Shown in pieces: positions 17,601 through 26,747 of a stretch of 64,000 nt of DNA. A program made the position numbers and the translations under genes. The stretch comes from Verrucomicrobiota bacterium (GTDB lineage: Bacteria; Verrucomicrobiota; Verrucomicrobiia; Opitutales; Opitutaceae): the NCBI GenBank assembly GCA_023391285.1, contig JAEWBF010000012.1, forward strand, positions 1-64,000, given 5' to 3'. The notes beneath the pieces are model-generated. The model had not been told where the DNA came from. It made no database searches and saw nothing but the letters and a program-made list of their open reading frames with translations. Every line of letters begins with the position of its first letter. The stretch's first letter is position 1.

Positions 17601-17923
17601 TCAGCCGACAGGCCGAGCTCTCCTTGTTGATCACGGAAAGCCGGCTGCAGCGACTGGAGCGTGAACTCGACGAACTGCGCGAGGAGGAAGGCGGGCTCCT
17701 TTTCGATCCTGATGGTTACGCCGCACGGTTGCGCGTATCGGCCGAGGAGAAACAGGCGGAACTCGCGCGGATCAAACGGCACACGCAGGATCTCCGCGAG
17801 CAGCTACAGCGAGAGCGTGACCGGGTGATGAACCAGCTCCTGCCCCGACGCTACGCGTTGCGCGGAGAAGCCCAGTGCCTGCCGGTCTCAGTGGAGATTC
17901 GTCTCCGGGGGGTGTCGAAATGA
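14618..17923 (+). CDS. drmD: SNF2-family helicase, DrmD-like (DISARM class 1)
   Basis: 1,101 residues. Helicase motif I (DDVGLGKTVEAG) is near residue 150, motif II (IVDEAH) near 265, and the C-terminal RecA fold has FTEYKTTLDTL, ATDAASEGLNLQ (about 606) and QRNGRIDRYGQ (about 637). A long charged coiled coil occupies about residues 968-1078. Architecture and gene order, with a giant adenine methyltransferase immediately downstream, match DrmD of class 1 DISARM. DISARM restricts phage DNA while methylation marks self; the precise role of DrmD is not settled. The stop overlaps the next start in ATGA. It is the first gene of an operon running to 35532. Confidence 0.82.
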   Translation: MVASSSAPSLPPLPGRLAIVRNRPGVIAKVEPSAVHSTGLVHLVTIDFTDLGGSREETVVWEREPDARVIQGTGLPRVADLDPMPAADFEALQRSARWGAIHPFVDPDGANGALSRLPFSSPLHGAIEVEDYQMVPLLKAMRMPRVSLLLADDVGLGKTVEAGLILSELILQRRIQRVLVLTPASLRHQWRDELRQKFCLNFEVVDRAQTVQLRRRLGLDANPWRNAPHVIASYHYLKQPDVLEDFLATCRMPDGSPHLPWDLLIVDEAHNLAPAAFGENSELCSMLRLIAPHFEHKLFATATPHNGRTRCFSGLLEILDPARFSQTSEFTPAERDRVQEVVVRRLKSEINAVTKPPRFSERFLDAVALSLSRPELRLSAAFSSFRSALHRAIGRGSRSERVAGAFAIEVLGKRLLSSLHAFADSWYRLQEGCAESADGPDTEATSPVADVRASERAVREETEDDVEQESRTAYAAKVIGTWLRPLAPALRDEMDLVTRALGELGLKGVPAADTRPVHDTRYDALIALVRRRLRTSDNRGWLPGERLVVFTEYKTTLDTLVARLVTEFSEEGAIVALYGSGHMDERDKKAVIAAFNDPQSAARVLVATDAASEGLNLQRTARYLHHYDVPWNPARLEQRNGRIDRYGQARDVTVSHFISDDDADLAFMAFIVGKVHKIRHDLGATGEVIDAVVQRRLIHDAPDTDLRLELERDLERVNKRSAVPHDATARSRDIAGGHELGEQLAALRRELDLSGQTLRATFESALAHSAPRPRLQPDGRPGFWRLVQPVPGSWREVIDESLRVPVNGGSALGALPAVAFEPAACVTEIAGRPVFRPPSDGALLHLWHPVLQHTLQHFARRRFPGQPMSASRWRVSSDPELPAGVDAWVLVTVEELAVNELRETFHHWVRTLVLPVKSGRLLPALPHSPADALTVSGDSTPTSAEIERGRGLWLDLEDEVRTALGSHCEALTAKLKSELSAERKAAEEREQARFLSRQAELSLLITESRLQRLERELDELREEEGGLLFDPDGYAARLRVSAEEKQAELARIKRHTQDLREQLQRERDRVMNQLLPRRYALRGEAQCLPVSVEIRLRGVSK

Positions 17924-20900
17924 GCCTGGAACTTCCTTGGTGGGCATCGTTGAAGCATGGCGGCCTGTTCCTTTCCGCCGCGCGGCTCGCCGAGCTGTTT
18001 GACCGCCCGGCGCCGTCCCTCCGTCCGCATGTCGTAGCGCGGCTACGGGGCGATTTGCAGCGCCTGGCAGATTCGCCTGAGGACGCCGCTGCCACAAAGG
18101 CGCTCCTGGACACGGTGCTGCATGACGTCGCCGGATTGCGCGATTCCTCGACCACGAATTGGCAGCGCGGAAACGACGTCGAACCTCGCTTTTCACGTCG
18201 GGCGGCGTCCGGCGAGATGGTCAAGCCGCGCCGGGTATGGACGGGCCTCAATGGCGCCGTGCTGCCGCTGTTTGTCGACGAGGAGCCGCGGCTCGGCCAG
18301 GGCCGCGGCCGGCGTTCGGTGTCACGGGTGATTGAATGGTGCCGAGGAACGGGAACGCCTTTGGCGCTGCTCACCAACGCGCGCCAATTCCGGCTGCTGC
18401 ACGTCGCAGCCGAGCACGATGCCTGGTGCGAATGGGACACGGCTCTCTGGTTCGAGGCTGGGCAGCCCTCCGCCCAGATCGACGCGCTCCAGCGACTGTT
18501 GGCACCGGAGCTGCACACCCCGAGCAACGCTGGCGGCGTTTCGCCTCTGTTGGACGCGATCCGCCGCTCACGGCAGGGCCAGTCGCAACTGTCGTCGCTC
18601 TTGGGCGAACGTGTGCGGCAGGCGGTAGAGATCCTCATCCATGCCCACACCCCGTATCTCAGCCGACACACCGATTTCGAGAAATCGGAGATTTACCGTG
18701 CGGCGACCCTGGTCGTCATGCGACTCGTCGTGGCGCTGTTCGCGGAGGCACGCGACCTCTTCCCGCGGTCGAACCGCATTTACGAGGGCAGCTACGGGGT
18801 GCAGGGACTTTGGGAAAAGCTGTCGCGTGCCGCGGGCGGGAACACATCACGCCTGCGACAGCGCCACAGCGCCTGGCCGCAACTCCTCGCGCTCTTCCGC
18901 TTGATCCACGACGGGTCGGCTCATGGCGAGCTGACGCTGCGGGCTTATGGCGGCGAGCTGTTCCGGCCGGGCACCTCGGATCATCCCGACGGCGTCCGCC
19001 GGGCGATGCACCTGTTCGAATCCGCATGTTACGTCGGCGATCCCGCGGTGATGAATGACGCCGAGGTGTTCCAAATGCTCGAGCTGCTCACCCGGTGCGC
19101 GATGCCGGTGCGACAAGGTCGGAGCGTCACGGCAGTCACCGTTCCAGTGGATTTTGCCGACCTTTCGACGGAATACATCGGCATCCTCTACGAAGGCCTG
19201 CTCGACTACGAGCTGCACCAGGTGCCGGCGGACTCCAACGACCCGATCCTTTTCATCAACCTCGGCGATCAGCCCGCGCTCCCTTTGTCCCGGCTCGAGT
19301 CGCTCTCCGGCTCTGCGCTCAAGACTTTCTTCAAGGAGTTTCAGAAGAAAGGTGGCGCAGCCACCGCTTCGGACGAAGCGGCTGATGAAGACGAGGGCGA
19401 CTCCGACGAAGACTCCGCCGAGGACACCGCCCTTGCTGCCGAGGCCGTCGACGCCGAGCTGCCCACCATCGCCGAGTCTGCCGACAACGGTTCGGATTCG
19501 GCGCGCCAGCGTGCCCTCGCGTGGGCGCGCCGGGCCGTGGTCGAGGCGCAGTTGGTGAAGGCCTACACGGGCGGCGATCCGGTGCGGCGTGCCGATGCGG
19601 AGGAGAAAATCGCGCGTGCGGCAAACCAGCTCGTGATTCGCACGATTTTGCCCGGCGATTTCTTCCTGGTGCGCTGGGGCGGCACCCGCAAAGGCCAGGG
19701 CTCGTTCTACACGCGACCCGGACTGGTCGCACCCACGGTGCAACGCACGCTCGCGCCGCTATGCTACGAGCTGCCGGCGGAGCCGACGCTCGAGGAGCTT
19801 CGTGATCCGAAGAAACCGCGGTCGCCTGCGGTGATTCTCGGGCTGAAGGTGTGCGATCCCGCGACCGGGTCAGCCTCATTCCCTGTCTCCGCGCTTCGCT
19901 ACCTCTCGCAGGCGCTCTGGCGCAGCCTCCTGCATTACGAATGGCTGGTCGCTGATGAGGCCGCCGGCAGCTATCGCCCGGGCAATGGCCTGCCCTCGGG
20001 CGAGCCGCCGTGGTTCCGTGAATGCGTGCGTGATCTCCCGACCGATCTTGCCGCGGCCGAGGGGACCATCCGGGCGCGGCTGAAGCGGCTCATCGTAGAG
20101 CGGTGCCTTTACGGCGTGGACCTGGATCCGCTCGCCATCGAGCTCGCGCGGCTGTCGCTGTGGGTCGAGACGATGGATCGCGACCTGCCGTTCGGTTTCC
20201 TCGATCACAAGTTCAAGTGCGGAAACGGGCTCATCGGCTGCTGGTTCGACCGGTTTCAGGAATACCCCGCGTTGTGCCTGCACCGGCCCGGCGACGATGC
20301 CGGCGACAAGGCGCACAATACTTCGGTCCACCTGCCGAAGGGCCGGCTGTCGGAGGCGCAGAAGGCATTCCGTGACGAGACCCTCAAGCCGGCGTTGGTC
20401 CACTGGCTGGAGTCGCATGACCCGCTGGTGATGTCCTTCCTGCGAGAGGGGCAGAAAGTGGAGGATCTTCAGGCGGCCGCCACCCGGTTGATGGAAGAGC
20501 TCCATGCGCTGCCGGTGCACGAGACCGAGGAGCGTGCGGCTTTCTATCGCGAGAAGGTCGAGCCTGCTCTCGCGCCGCTGCGCGCCGCGTTCGATCTTTG
20601 GTGTGCCCTCTGGTTTTGGCCGGTCGAGCAATTGGCGGAGTTGCCGCTTCCCATCGCAGCCGCGGGGGCCGGCGCGTCGTATACTTCGCCTTCCGATGCC
20701 GCGCGAGAAATCGTCGAGGCGGTGCGCGAACGATACCGGTTTTTCCACTGGGAACTTGAGTTTCCCGATGTCTTCACCGGACCGGGCGCCGGGTTTGATG
20801 CGATTGTCGGGAATCCCCCGTGGGAGATCCAGAAGCCCAATTCGAAGGAGTTTTTTTCGAATCACGACCCGCTTTATCGCACCTACGGAAAGCAGGAGGC

Positions 20901-23067
20901 GCTGCGCCGGCAGAAGGAGCTGTTTACGCTCGATATTGGTGTCGAACGCGAGTGGCTGGATTACTGCGGCCGGTTGAAGGCGCTTTCAAACTGGTGCGCG
21001 AACGCGGCGTTCCCCTGGGCGGATCCAGCGGATGAAGCCGGGGGTGGCGGGAAATGGTCCATTGCGCGTGGCGCAGCCGCCGCCAATCTGCACCGCGAAT
21101 GGCGGACGCGGCGAGCCACCCGCGTGGCATTCAGCGACCGTGCGCACCCTTTCGTCTATCAAGGGTCGGCGGACCTAAACACCTACAAGCTTTTTCTCGA
21201 GCAGATGCACGCCTTGCTTCGGAGCGGAGGCCGACTCGGCGTCATCGTGCCGTCAAACGTTTACACCGACAAGGGCAGCACCGCGCTTCGGCGGCTGTTC
21301 CTCGAACGCTGTCAGTGGGAATGGCTTTTCGGCTTCGAGAACCGGGAGGGGATTTTCGATATCCACCGTTCATTCAAATTCTGTCCGATCATCGTGCAGA
21401 AAGGTGGAGAGACCGCGGCAATCCGCACCGCCTTCATGCGTCGGTCGCTCGAGGACTGGGCCGAGGCCGAGCGGCACGCGCTTCCGTATGCGCGTGAGCA
21501 GGTCACCCGGTTCAGCCCGAAGAGCCTCGCGATCCTGGAACTCCGCTCCGCGCGCGACGCGCAGATCCTCGACAAGATGTATCGCAATGGCGTCCTGCTC
21601 GGCGACGACTCGCGGCAGGGATGGGGGATCAAATACGCGACAGAGTTTCACATGACCAACGACTCGAAGCTCTTCCCGCCGCGGCCGCAATGGGAGGAGC
21701 AGGGCTACACGCCCGACGAGTATGGCCACTGGCTGAAAGGCAACTGGCAACCGGTGCGCGGCAGCGAGCCATGGGTAAGCGGTGGAGACGTGTGGCTCCG
21801 CGAACACTGGCGCCGCGCACGGAGCATCCTGAAGCGACCGAAGGGTCTGATCCTGAGCCGCGACGGGCGGTCGTGCATCAGCATCGAAGATGTGGAGGAC
21901 GTCGCCCTGCCGCTCTACGAAGGCCGGATGATCGACCACTTCGACTTCAGTGCGAAAGGTTGGGTGAGTGGCAAAGGTCGGAGTGCAGTTTGGCGTGATA
22001 TGCCGTGGGAAAATAAGGTAATGGAGCCGCAATACCTAATGGGTCTTGCAACGCTGTATGGTTCGGAAGGCGCTCATCTCGGTCCGAAGACTGCATTCAT
22101 GCCCATCGGATCCGCGACGAATGCACGAACCTGCTTTGCCAACTGCATCTCGTTCATCCCCGCAGGCCACAGTGTTTCTCTTTATGTGTCCGCTACACAA
22201 GGTGCCGCACGGTGCTTCGCGCTTTCCGCGATACTCTGCACGTTGGCGTTCGATGCTCAGATGCGTGGGCGTCTTGGGGGACTCAACATTAGTGAATTCT
22301 TGATTTCCGAGACGTCTATTCCCGTTCCGCAAGAAGACCAGATTCGAACAATCGCGCAGCTTGCTGCTCGGCTATCGATACCGGCAACGCAATGGGCGGA
22401 ACTCTGGCTCGATGTTTGCCCAGAACAGTTGTTTCAGTGGAAGTCGCAGTTCGCGCTCGCAGACGCTGAACGAGCGCGGCTACGCGCTATTCTCGAGGCC
22501 ATGATCGGGCACTGTTACGGTCTGTCGGTTTCAGATTTCGCCGAATTCACGAAGGACTGCGACCACCCCAGCGAACTCGTGCGCGCGGACGCTTTCGCAC
22601 GTTCTCTTGACCCCAAGGGATTTTGGCGGGTCGACAAAGACAAAGAACCAGAATTGCGCCACACTGTTCTAGCTCAGGTTGCGTTCCAAGTTCTGCACCG
22701 AATGGGGTTGGACGCATTCCTAGCTCAAAACGACGGCGAAGGCTGGATGCTGCCGGAGACGCTGCGGCTCTCCGACTACGGTCTCGGCCACGATGACCGC
22801 GCCCGCGAGCCGCAGCCCGTGGCCAGTCGTCTCGGGCCGCGTTTCTATCCTTGGCAACTGGAAGGCACGGTTGAGGAGAGTTGGGAGGAGTGCCGCCGCC
22901 ACGCCGACCTAATTCATGCCATTCGCTCCATCGGAGCTCCCATGGCCGAACAGAATGGAGGCAATGTGACCGCCGGGGCAGCGCCACAGACCGACTTGCT
23001 CGGCCAGCCAATCGAAACCGATCTTTTCGGACAAGAAGCTCCAGCACCGCGGAAGCGCAGGCGATAG
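17920..23067 (+). CDS. drmMI: Giant adenine-specific DNA methyltransferase, DrmMI-like
   Basis: About 1,715 residues starting MSLELPWWASLKHGG at the ATGA overlap with the helicase. A SAM-binding motif (VCDPATGSASFP) is near residue 645 and the catalytic NPPW (IVGNPPWEIQ) near residue 964, so about 300 residues separate motifs I and IV, as in Eco57I-type N6-adenine methyltransferases. A very acidic linker (about residues 483-520) divides a 480-residue N-terminal region from the methylase. The C-terminal third probably holds target recognition. In DISARM the DrmMI enzyme methylates host DNA. The size exceeds typical methylases but agrees with the DISARM/BREX kind. Confidence 0.85.
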   Translation: MSLELPWWASLKHGGLFLSAARLAELFDRPAPSLRPHVVARLRGDLQRLADSPEDAAATKALLDTVLHDVAGLRDSSTTNWQRGNDVEPRFSRRAASGEMVKPRRVWTGLNGAVLPLFVDEEPRLGQGRGRRSVSRVIEWCRGTGTPLALLTNARQFRLLHVAAEHDAWCEWDTALWFEAGQPSAQIDALQRLLAPELHTPSNAGGVSPLLDAIRRSRQGQSQLSSLLGERVRQAVEILIHAHTPYLSRHTDFEKSEIYRAATLVVMRLVVALFAEARDLFPRSNRIYEGSYGVQGLWEKLSRAAGGNTSRLRQRHSAWPQLLALFRLIHDGSAHGELTLRAYGGELFRPGTSDHPDGVRRAMHLFESACYVGDPAVMNDAEVFQMLELLTRCAMPVRQGRSVTAVTVPVDFADLSTEYIGILYEGLLDYELHQVPADSNDPILFINLGDQPALPLSRLESLSGSALKTFFKEFQKKGGAATASDEAADEDEGDSDEDSAEDTALAAEAVDAELPTIAESADNGSDSARQRALAWARRAVVEAQLVKAYTGGDPVRRADAEEKIARAANQLVIRTILPGDFFLVRWGGTRKGQGSFYTRPGLVAPTVQRTLAPLCYELPAEPTLEELRDPKKPRSPAVILGLKVCDPATGSASFPVSALRYLSQALWRSLLHYEWLVADEAAGSYRPGNGLPSGEPPWFRECVRDLPTDLAAAEGTIRARLKRLIVERCLYGVDLDPLAIELARLSLWVETMDRDLPFGFLDHKFKCGNGLIGCWFDRFQEYPALCLHRPGDDAGDKAHNTSVHLPKGRLSEAQKAFRDETLKPALVHWLESHDPLVMSFLREGQKVEDLQAAATRLMEELHALPVHETEERAAFYREKVEPALAPLRAAFDLWCALWFWPVEQLAELPLPIAAAGAGASYTSPSDAAREIVEAVRERYRFFHWELEFPDVFTGPGAGFDAIVGNPPWEIQKPNSKEFFSNHDPLYRTYGKQEALRRQKELFTLDIGVEREWLDYCGRLKALSNWCANAAFPWADPADEAGGGGKWSIARGAAAANLHREWRTRRATRVAFSDRAHPFVYQGSADLNTYKLFLEQMHALLRSGGRLGVIVPSNVYTDKGSTALRRLFLERCQWEWLFGFENREGIFDIHRSFKFCPIIVQKGGETAAIRTAFMRRSLEDWAEAERHALPYAREQVTRFSPKSLAILELRSARDAQILDKMYRNGVLLGDDSRQGWGIKYATEFHMTNDSKLFPPRPQWEEQGYTPDEYGHWLKGNWQPVRGSEPWVSGGDVWLREHWRRARSILKRPKGLILSRDGRSCISIEDVEDVALPLYEGRMIDHFDFSAKGWVSGKGRSAVWRDMPWENKVMEPQYLMGLATLYGSEGAHLGPKTAFMPIGSATNARTCFANCISFIPAGHSVSLYVSATQGAARCFALSAILCTLAFDAQMRGRLGGLNISEFLISETSIPVPQEDQIRTIAQLAARLSIPATQWAELWLDVCPEQLFQWKSQFALADAERARLRAILEAMIGHCYGLSVSDFAEFTKDCDHPSELVRADAFARSLDPKGFWRVDKDKEPELRHTVLAQVAFQVLHRMGLDAFLAQNDGEGWMLPETLRLSDYGLGHDDRAREPQPVASRLGPRFYPWQLEGTVEESWEECRRHADLIHAIRSIGAPMAEQNGGNVTAGAAPQTDLLGQPIETDLFGQEAPAPRKRRR

Positions 23068-23085
23068 CCTAATCAAGGCGGCGTG

Positions 23086-26000
23086 ATGTTCTGCGACCCA
23101 ATTGATGTCCCAAACGAACTCCTGACAGCGCAGGAAGAAGGCGAGCTGGTCGTGTTCGCCGGCGCGGGCGTTTCAATGGGACCGCCATCGGACCTCCCAA
23201 ACTTCTCCGAGTTGGTGAATGAGATTGCGGAAGCTGCTGGAAAGCCACGACCGCAACTTGGCGAGCCGTTGGATACGTTTTTAGGTAGATTAGAGCGACA
23301 GGGAGTGCCGGTTCACGATCTGTGCCACAAGATCATCGCGGACCCCACAAAGCATCCCACGCCGCTTCACCACACCTTACTGAAGCTGTTTCTCCACGAA
23401 CGCGACATCCGTGTTGTTACGACGAACTTCGACCGTCACTTCGCCAGCGCCGCGAGAGCCAACGGATGCACAGTGCGGGAATACCATGCGCCGGCGCTGC
23501 CGTTGGGGAATGACTTTCGAGGTATTGTCCATCTTCACGGCTCGGTCGAGGAGGAGCCCAAGTCGTGTGTGCTCACCGACCGCGATTTTGCGCGGGCTTA
23601 TCTTACCGAGGGATGGGCTCGGACGTTTCTTCAAGCGCTCTATCGCCGCTATACCGTTCTTTTCATTGGCTACAGTCACGACGACACACTGGTATCATAC
23701 CTGGCGTATGGCATTTCCAGCGAGGATAGCCGCCGCTTTGCACTGCACCCGAGCGACCACCCAGGCAATTGGGAGCAACTCGGCGTGCGGAGGATACCGT
23801 ATGAAAAGCAGCCGGCGCCGCACGCCCATCGAAATCTGCAAGCGGGCCTTCAGAGCTGGATTGATAACGCCACTCTTCAGCCACTCGACGTGGAGGCTCG
23901 CATCGCGCGTATATGTGCCGCAGCCGAGACCGCAACGGCCCCGGCGGCCGACCCGTCCGGTAGTGAACTACAGACGAAGTTTGGCCTCACACGGGGCGAT
24001 GCCGATTTTCTGCATCGCTGGTTAGAACGGGAGAACGGCGTGCTTTGGTTTTGTAGCCACGCGAGAGCTTTCCGGCTTGTCGAATGGTTGAACGAACGTG
24101 GGGCGATTTCCGAGGCGTTTGCCGCAACTGACAAATCCTGCACCAATCTCAAGCGCCTCGCACGATGGCTCGTCGAGCGGCTGATCAAGGCGCCCATCGG
24201 TGACAGCCTCAAGATTCTTGAGGCCCATGGCGGGATTCTCGGTCCTGCAATGTGGCGTGAGCTGGTGTGGTCACTAGCGTTTGATGACGAGTTCGATAAT
24301 CGAGGAAGTTGGGTTGGGATCGCGTTGGCGTCATATCGTCCAGGATACGACCTGACTTTTTGGCCACGCGTGATCGAACGCATGCTTAAACTCGAGCTAT
24401 ACGACCCCGCAGTGGCCCTGTTCGACTGCATGCTCGGCGCGCGGCTGATCGTCCGCGAGGGGTTCGATTTCGGGAAGCAACAGGCATCACGGCGAGAGCT
24501 AAGACTCTCGCTACTCGGAGGAGCACATGAGCTGCAGCAACTATGGTGGGAACAATTCAAACCACTTCTCGACCGGCTGGCGCCGGCTCTGTTACTGACA
24601 CTCGAAGCACGGGTTGCTGGAGCGTATGCATTGGCGACTCTCATTCAGAATGACGTGAGGGCAGCCGATCCCCTCGAAGACTACAGGAAACGTATCGAAG
24701 CGCGGGAATACCCCCACGCGTCCGATAGCGAGAAACTGCTTGTCGATTTCCTGGTAGATGTGGTGAGTGCGCATTGCTACTCGAGAGGTGGGATTGGAAA
24801 AGCAAAGATATCCCAATGGCTCGGCTCTGGGCGTGGAATCCTCGTGCGCGTCGCGCTGTTTGCTTTGAGGAGTGATCCCACAATTGCCGCGAAGGACAAA
24901 TTTCGTGTTCTGGTCCAAGGTGGGCTGGTGTATCCGTCGATTACGACCGCAAGCCGAGACGCGAGGGAACTAATCAGCTCGATCTACGCCGGTTTGGACC
25001 GACCAGAGAAAGAAGAGCTGTGGCGGCTGATTGAGGCCGGTCCTCCGCCGTCGCGTTTCGACTGGATGGAAGCGCCAGCGGAACGGATTGAGGAGGCAAA
25101 GCGCGAGGCCGACAGGTTCGTTGCGTTTCTGGCTAGGCGCCACGCTGGAGACGAACTTGCGGCCGCTGCGATGGAGCGCCTGCGCGCACGTTCTCCTGAT
25201 GCTGCGAACTATGATCCTGATCGAGTAGAGCGCGAGTTTCCGTCCGGTCCCGTCGAAGTGGTCGAGCGCTCGCCAATCAGTGTTGATGATCTACTGAAGG
25301 TGCACCCCGAAGAGCAGCTTGGGTTTCTGCTCAGTTACAAAGGAGAGGGTTGGCCGAAGGAAAGTCGCGAAGGCTTGATCAATGCGGTAATAGCCGCCGC
25401 AAAGAACCAGGACTGGTGCATCAATCTGATGCGGTCTCTCGCGGGCCGAGGCGCCTGGACCAGCGACATCTGGCCTCGCCTCCTGTGGAGCACCAAATTG
25501 TCATCATTCCCTCCCGAAATACGGCTCTGGCTGCTTCAGGAGCTTCCAAGGCATTGGCAAGGGGAGGAGGAACTCAATAGCCTCACCTACTTCTTTTTCG
25601 CTGAGCGGGGATTCGGCAAGGAGCAAGCGCCTACACCTGCTGAAACCGACGCATTGCTATCGTTCTCGTTGGCCGTGTGGAGTTCCTTAAGGAAGAAGGA
25701 GCCTGAGCCACACAAGGGATTCGAGGAAACGGATTATACCTCAATTGCGATTAACCGCGCCGCCGGACGCATCGTGGAGTTTTGGTTGGCATTCACCGAG
25801 CACCGAAAAGCTAGCGGGCAATTGCCCCATGAGGGCTGGCCGGCGCAACTCGCTGATGCATTCGATGACATCGCCGCGGCCACGAGCGAAGCGGGAAGGC
25901 TGGGGTTGGCCGTGGTTGCGGGCGTCATGGGCTTTGCTCGTTACGTCGCGCCCACTTGGACGAAACAGAAGCTGTATCCGCGGTTACGTTTCGACCAAGT

Positions 26001-26745
26001 AGGTGACGAGGCGTTCCTGGTGTGGAAACCTCTGCTTTTTTACGGTCGGTTTAGTCGCGACTTGTTAATCGAGCTTCCGGAGTATTTTTTGTCCGAGCGG
26101 GTGCGGCTTGCGGGGAGCACCCGCGAGTTGGCACTGCGGTTTGCCAGCTATACAGCGATTATTGCACACTCGGGTCTAATCGATGTGTGGCGCACAGAAT
26201 GGCTGGTCAAATTGGTAGTCAGCTTTCCCGAAAGTCTTCGTGTTTGGTGGACCCGGGACATCAGCCGTATCGTTGGTGGATCGACAGCGGAGCGTCTGAC
26301 AGCCTCCTGGACGTCTTGGGCACGCCCATATTGGGAAGGTCGCCTGAACGGCATGATTGCTCCATTGAATCCGGATGAAGCCAATGCGCTCGTGGCGTGG
26401 CCCGTGTGTTTCTGGCCGTCGTTTGACGATGCATTCGCACTCCTGCAGCGCTCACCAGTGGCGGGTTTTTACGACGGTCACGTCTTTTATGATCTGAACA
26501 AGATCGACCTGGCTTCGGTTCGTGGAGAGACAATTTGTGACTACTTGGTGTTCGTCCTATCGAAAATGGACCGGCAAGGGGTGGCGGAGGACCAGATAGC
26601 TTCGATCCTTCGGAAGATTGTCATTACCGATACCACATTCCCACGCATGCTCGACGTCTGTCACGCGCTCGCTCGATTGGGCGTTGTCAACGCCGCAAAG
26701 ATAAAGGCGGACGTGGAGGAGCGTCGTAAAGGCGCCGCGGGTTGA
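23086..26745 (+). CDS. SIR2-domain protein embedded in DISARM-like operon
   Basis: About 1,219 residues; start ATG 18 bp after the methylase stop, behind AAGGCGG. The N-terminus has SIR2 signatures: VVFAGAGVSMG (about residue 25), VTTNFDRHF (about 111), IVHLHGSVEEE (about 148) and FIGYSHDD (about 194). SIR2 domains in antiphage proteins commonly cleave NAD+ and abort infection. The remaining 900 residues are helical and unrecognised and may sense phage or partners, as in DSR-type proteins. SIR2 is not one of the core DISARM components that I know, so this is an addition to the operon. Activity is inferred from motifs only. Confidence 0.8.
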   Translation: MFCDPIDVPNELLTAQEEGELVVFAGAGVSMGPPSDLPNFSELVNEIAEAAGKPRPQLGEPLDTFLGRLERQGVPVHDLCHKIIADPTKHPTPLHHTLLKLFLHERDIRVVTTNFDRHFASAARANGCTVREYHAPALPLGNDFRGIVHLHGSVEEEPKSCVLTDRDFARAYLTEGWARTFLQALYRRYTVLFIGYSHDDTLVSYLAYGISSEDSRRFALHPSDHPGNWEQLGVRRIPYEKQPAPHAHRNLQAGLQSWIDNATLQPLDVEARIARICAAAETATAPAADPSGSELQTKFGLTRGDADFLHRWLERENGVLWFCSHARAFRLVEWLNERGAISEAFAATDKSCTNLKRLARWLVERLIKAPIGDSLKILEAHGGILGPAMWRELVWSLAFDDEFDNRGSWVGIALASYRPGYDLTFWPRVIERMLKLELYDPAVALFDCMLGARLIVREGFDFGKQQASRRELRLSLLGGAHELQQLWWEQFKPLLDRLAPALLLTLEARVAGAYALATLIQNDVRAADPLEDYRKRIEAREYPHASDSEKLLVDFLVDVVSAHCYSRGGIGKAKISQWLGSGRGILVRVALFALRSDPTIAAKDKFRVLVQGGLVYPSITTASRDARELISSIYAGLDRPEKEELWRLIEAGPPPSRFDWMEAPAERIEEAKREADRFVAFLARRHAGDELAAAAMERLRARSPDAANYDPDRVEREFPSGPVEVVERSPISVDDLLKVHPEEQLGFLLSYKGEGWPKESREGLINAVIAAAKNQDWCINLMRSLAGRGAWTSDIWPRLLWSTKLSSFPPEIRLWLLQELPRHWQGEEELNSLTYFFFAERGFGKEQAPTPAETDALLSFSLAVWSSLRKKEPEPHKGFEETDYTSIAINRAAGRIVEFWLAFTEHRKASGQLPHEGWPAQLADAFDDIAAATSEAGRLGLAVVAGVMGFARYVAPTWTKQKLYPRLRFDQVGDEAFLVWKPLLFYGRFSRDLLIELPEYFLSERVRLAGSTRELALRFASYTAIIAHSGLIDVWRTEWLVKLVVSFPESLRVWWTRDISRIVGGSTAERLTASWTSWARPYWEGRLNGMIAPLNPDEANALVAWPVCFWPSFDDAFALLQRSPVAGFYDGHVFYDLNKIDLASVRGETICDYLVFVLSKMDRQGVAEDQIASILRKIVITDTTFPRMLDVCHALARLGVVNAAKIKADVEERRKGAAG

Positions 26746-26747
26746 TC

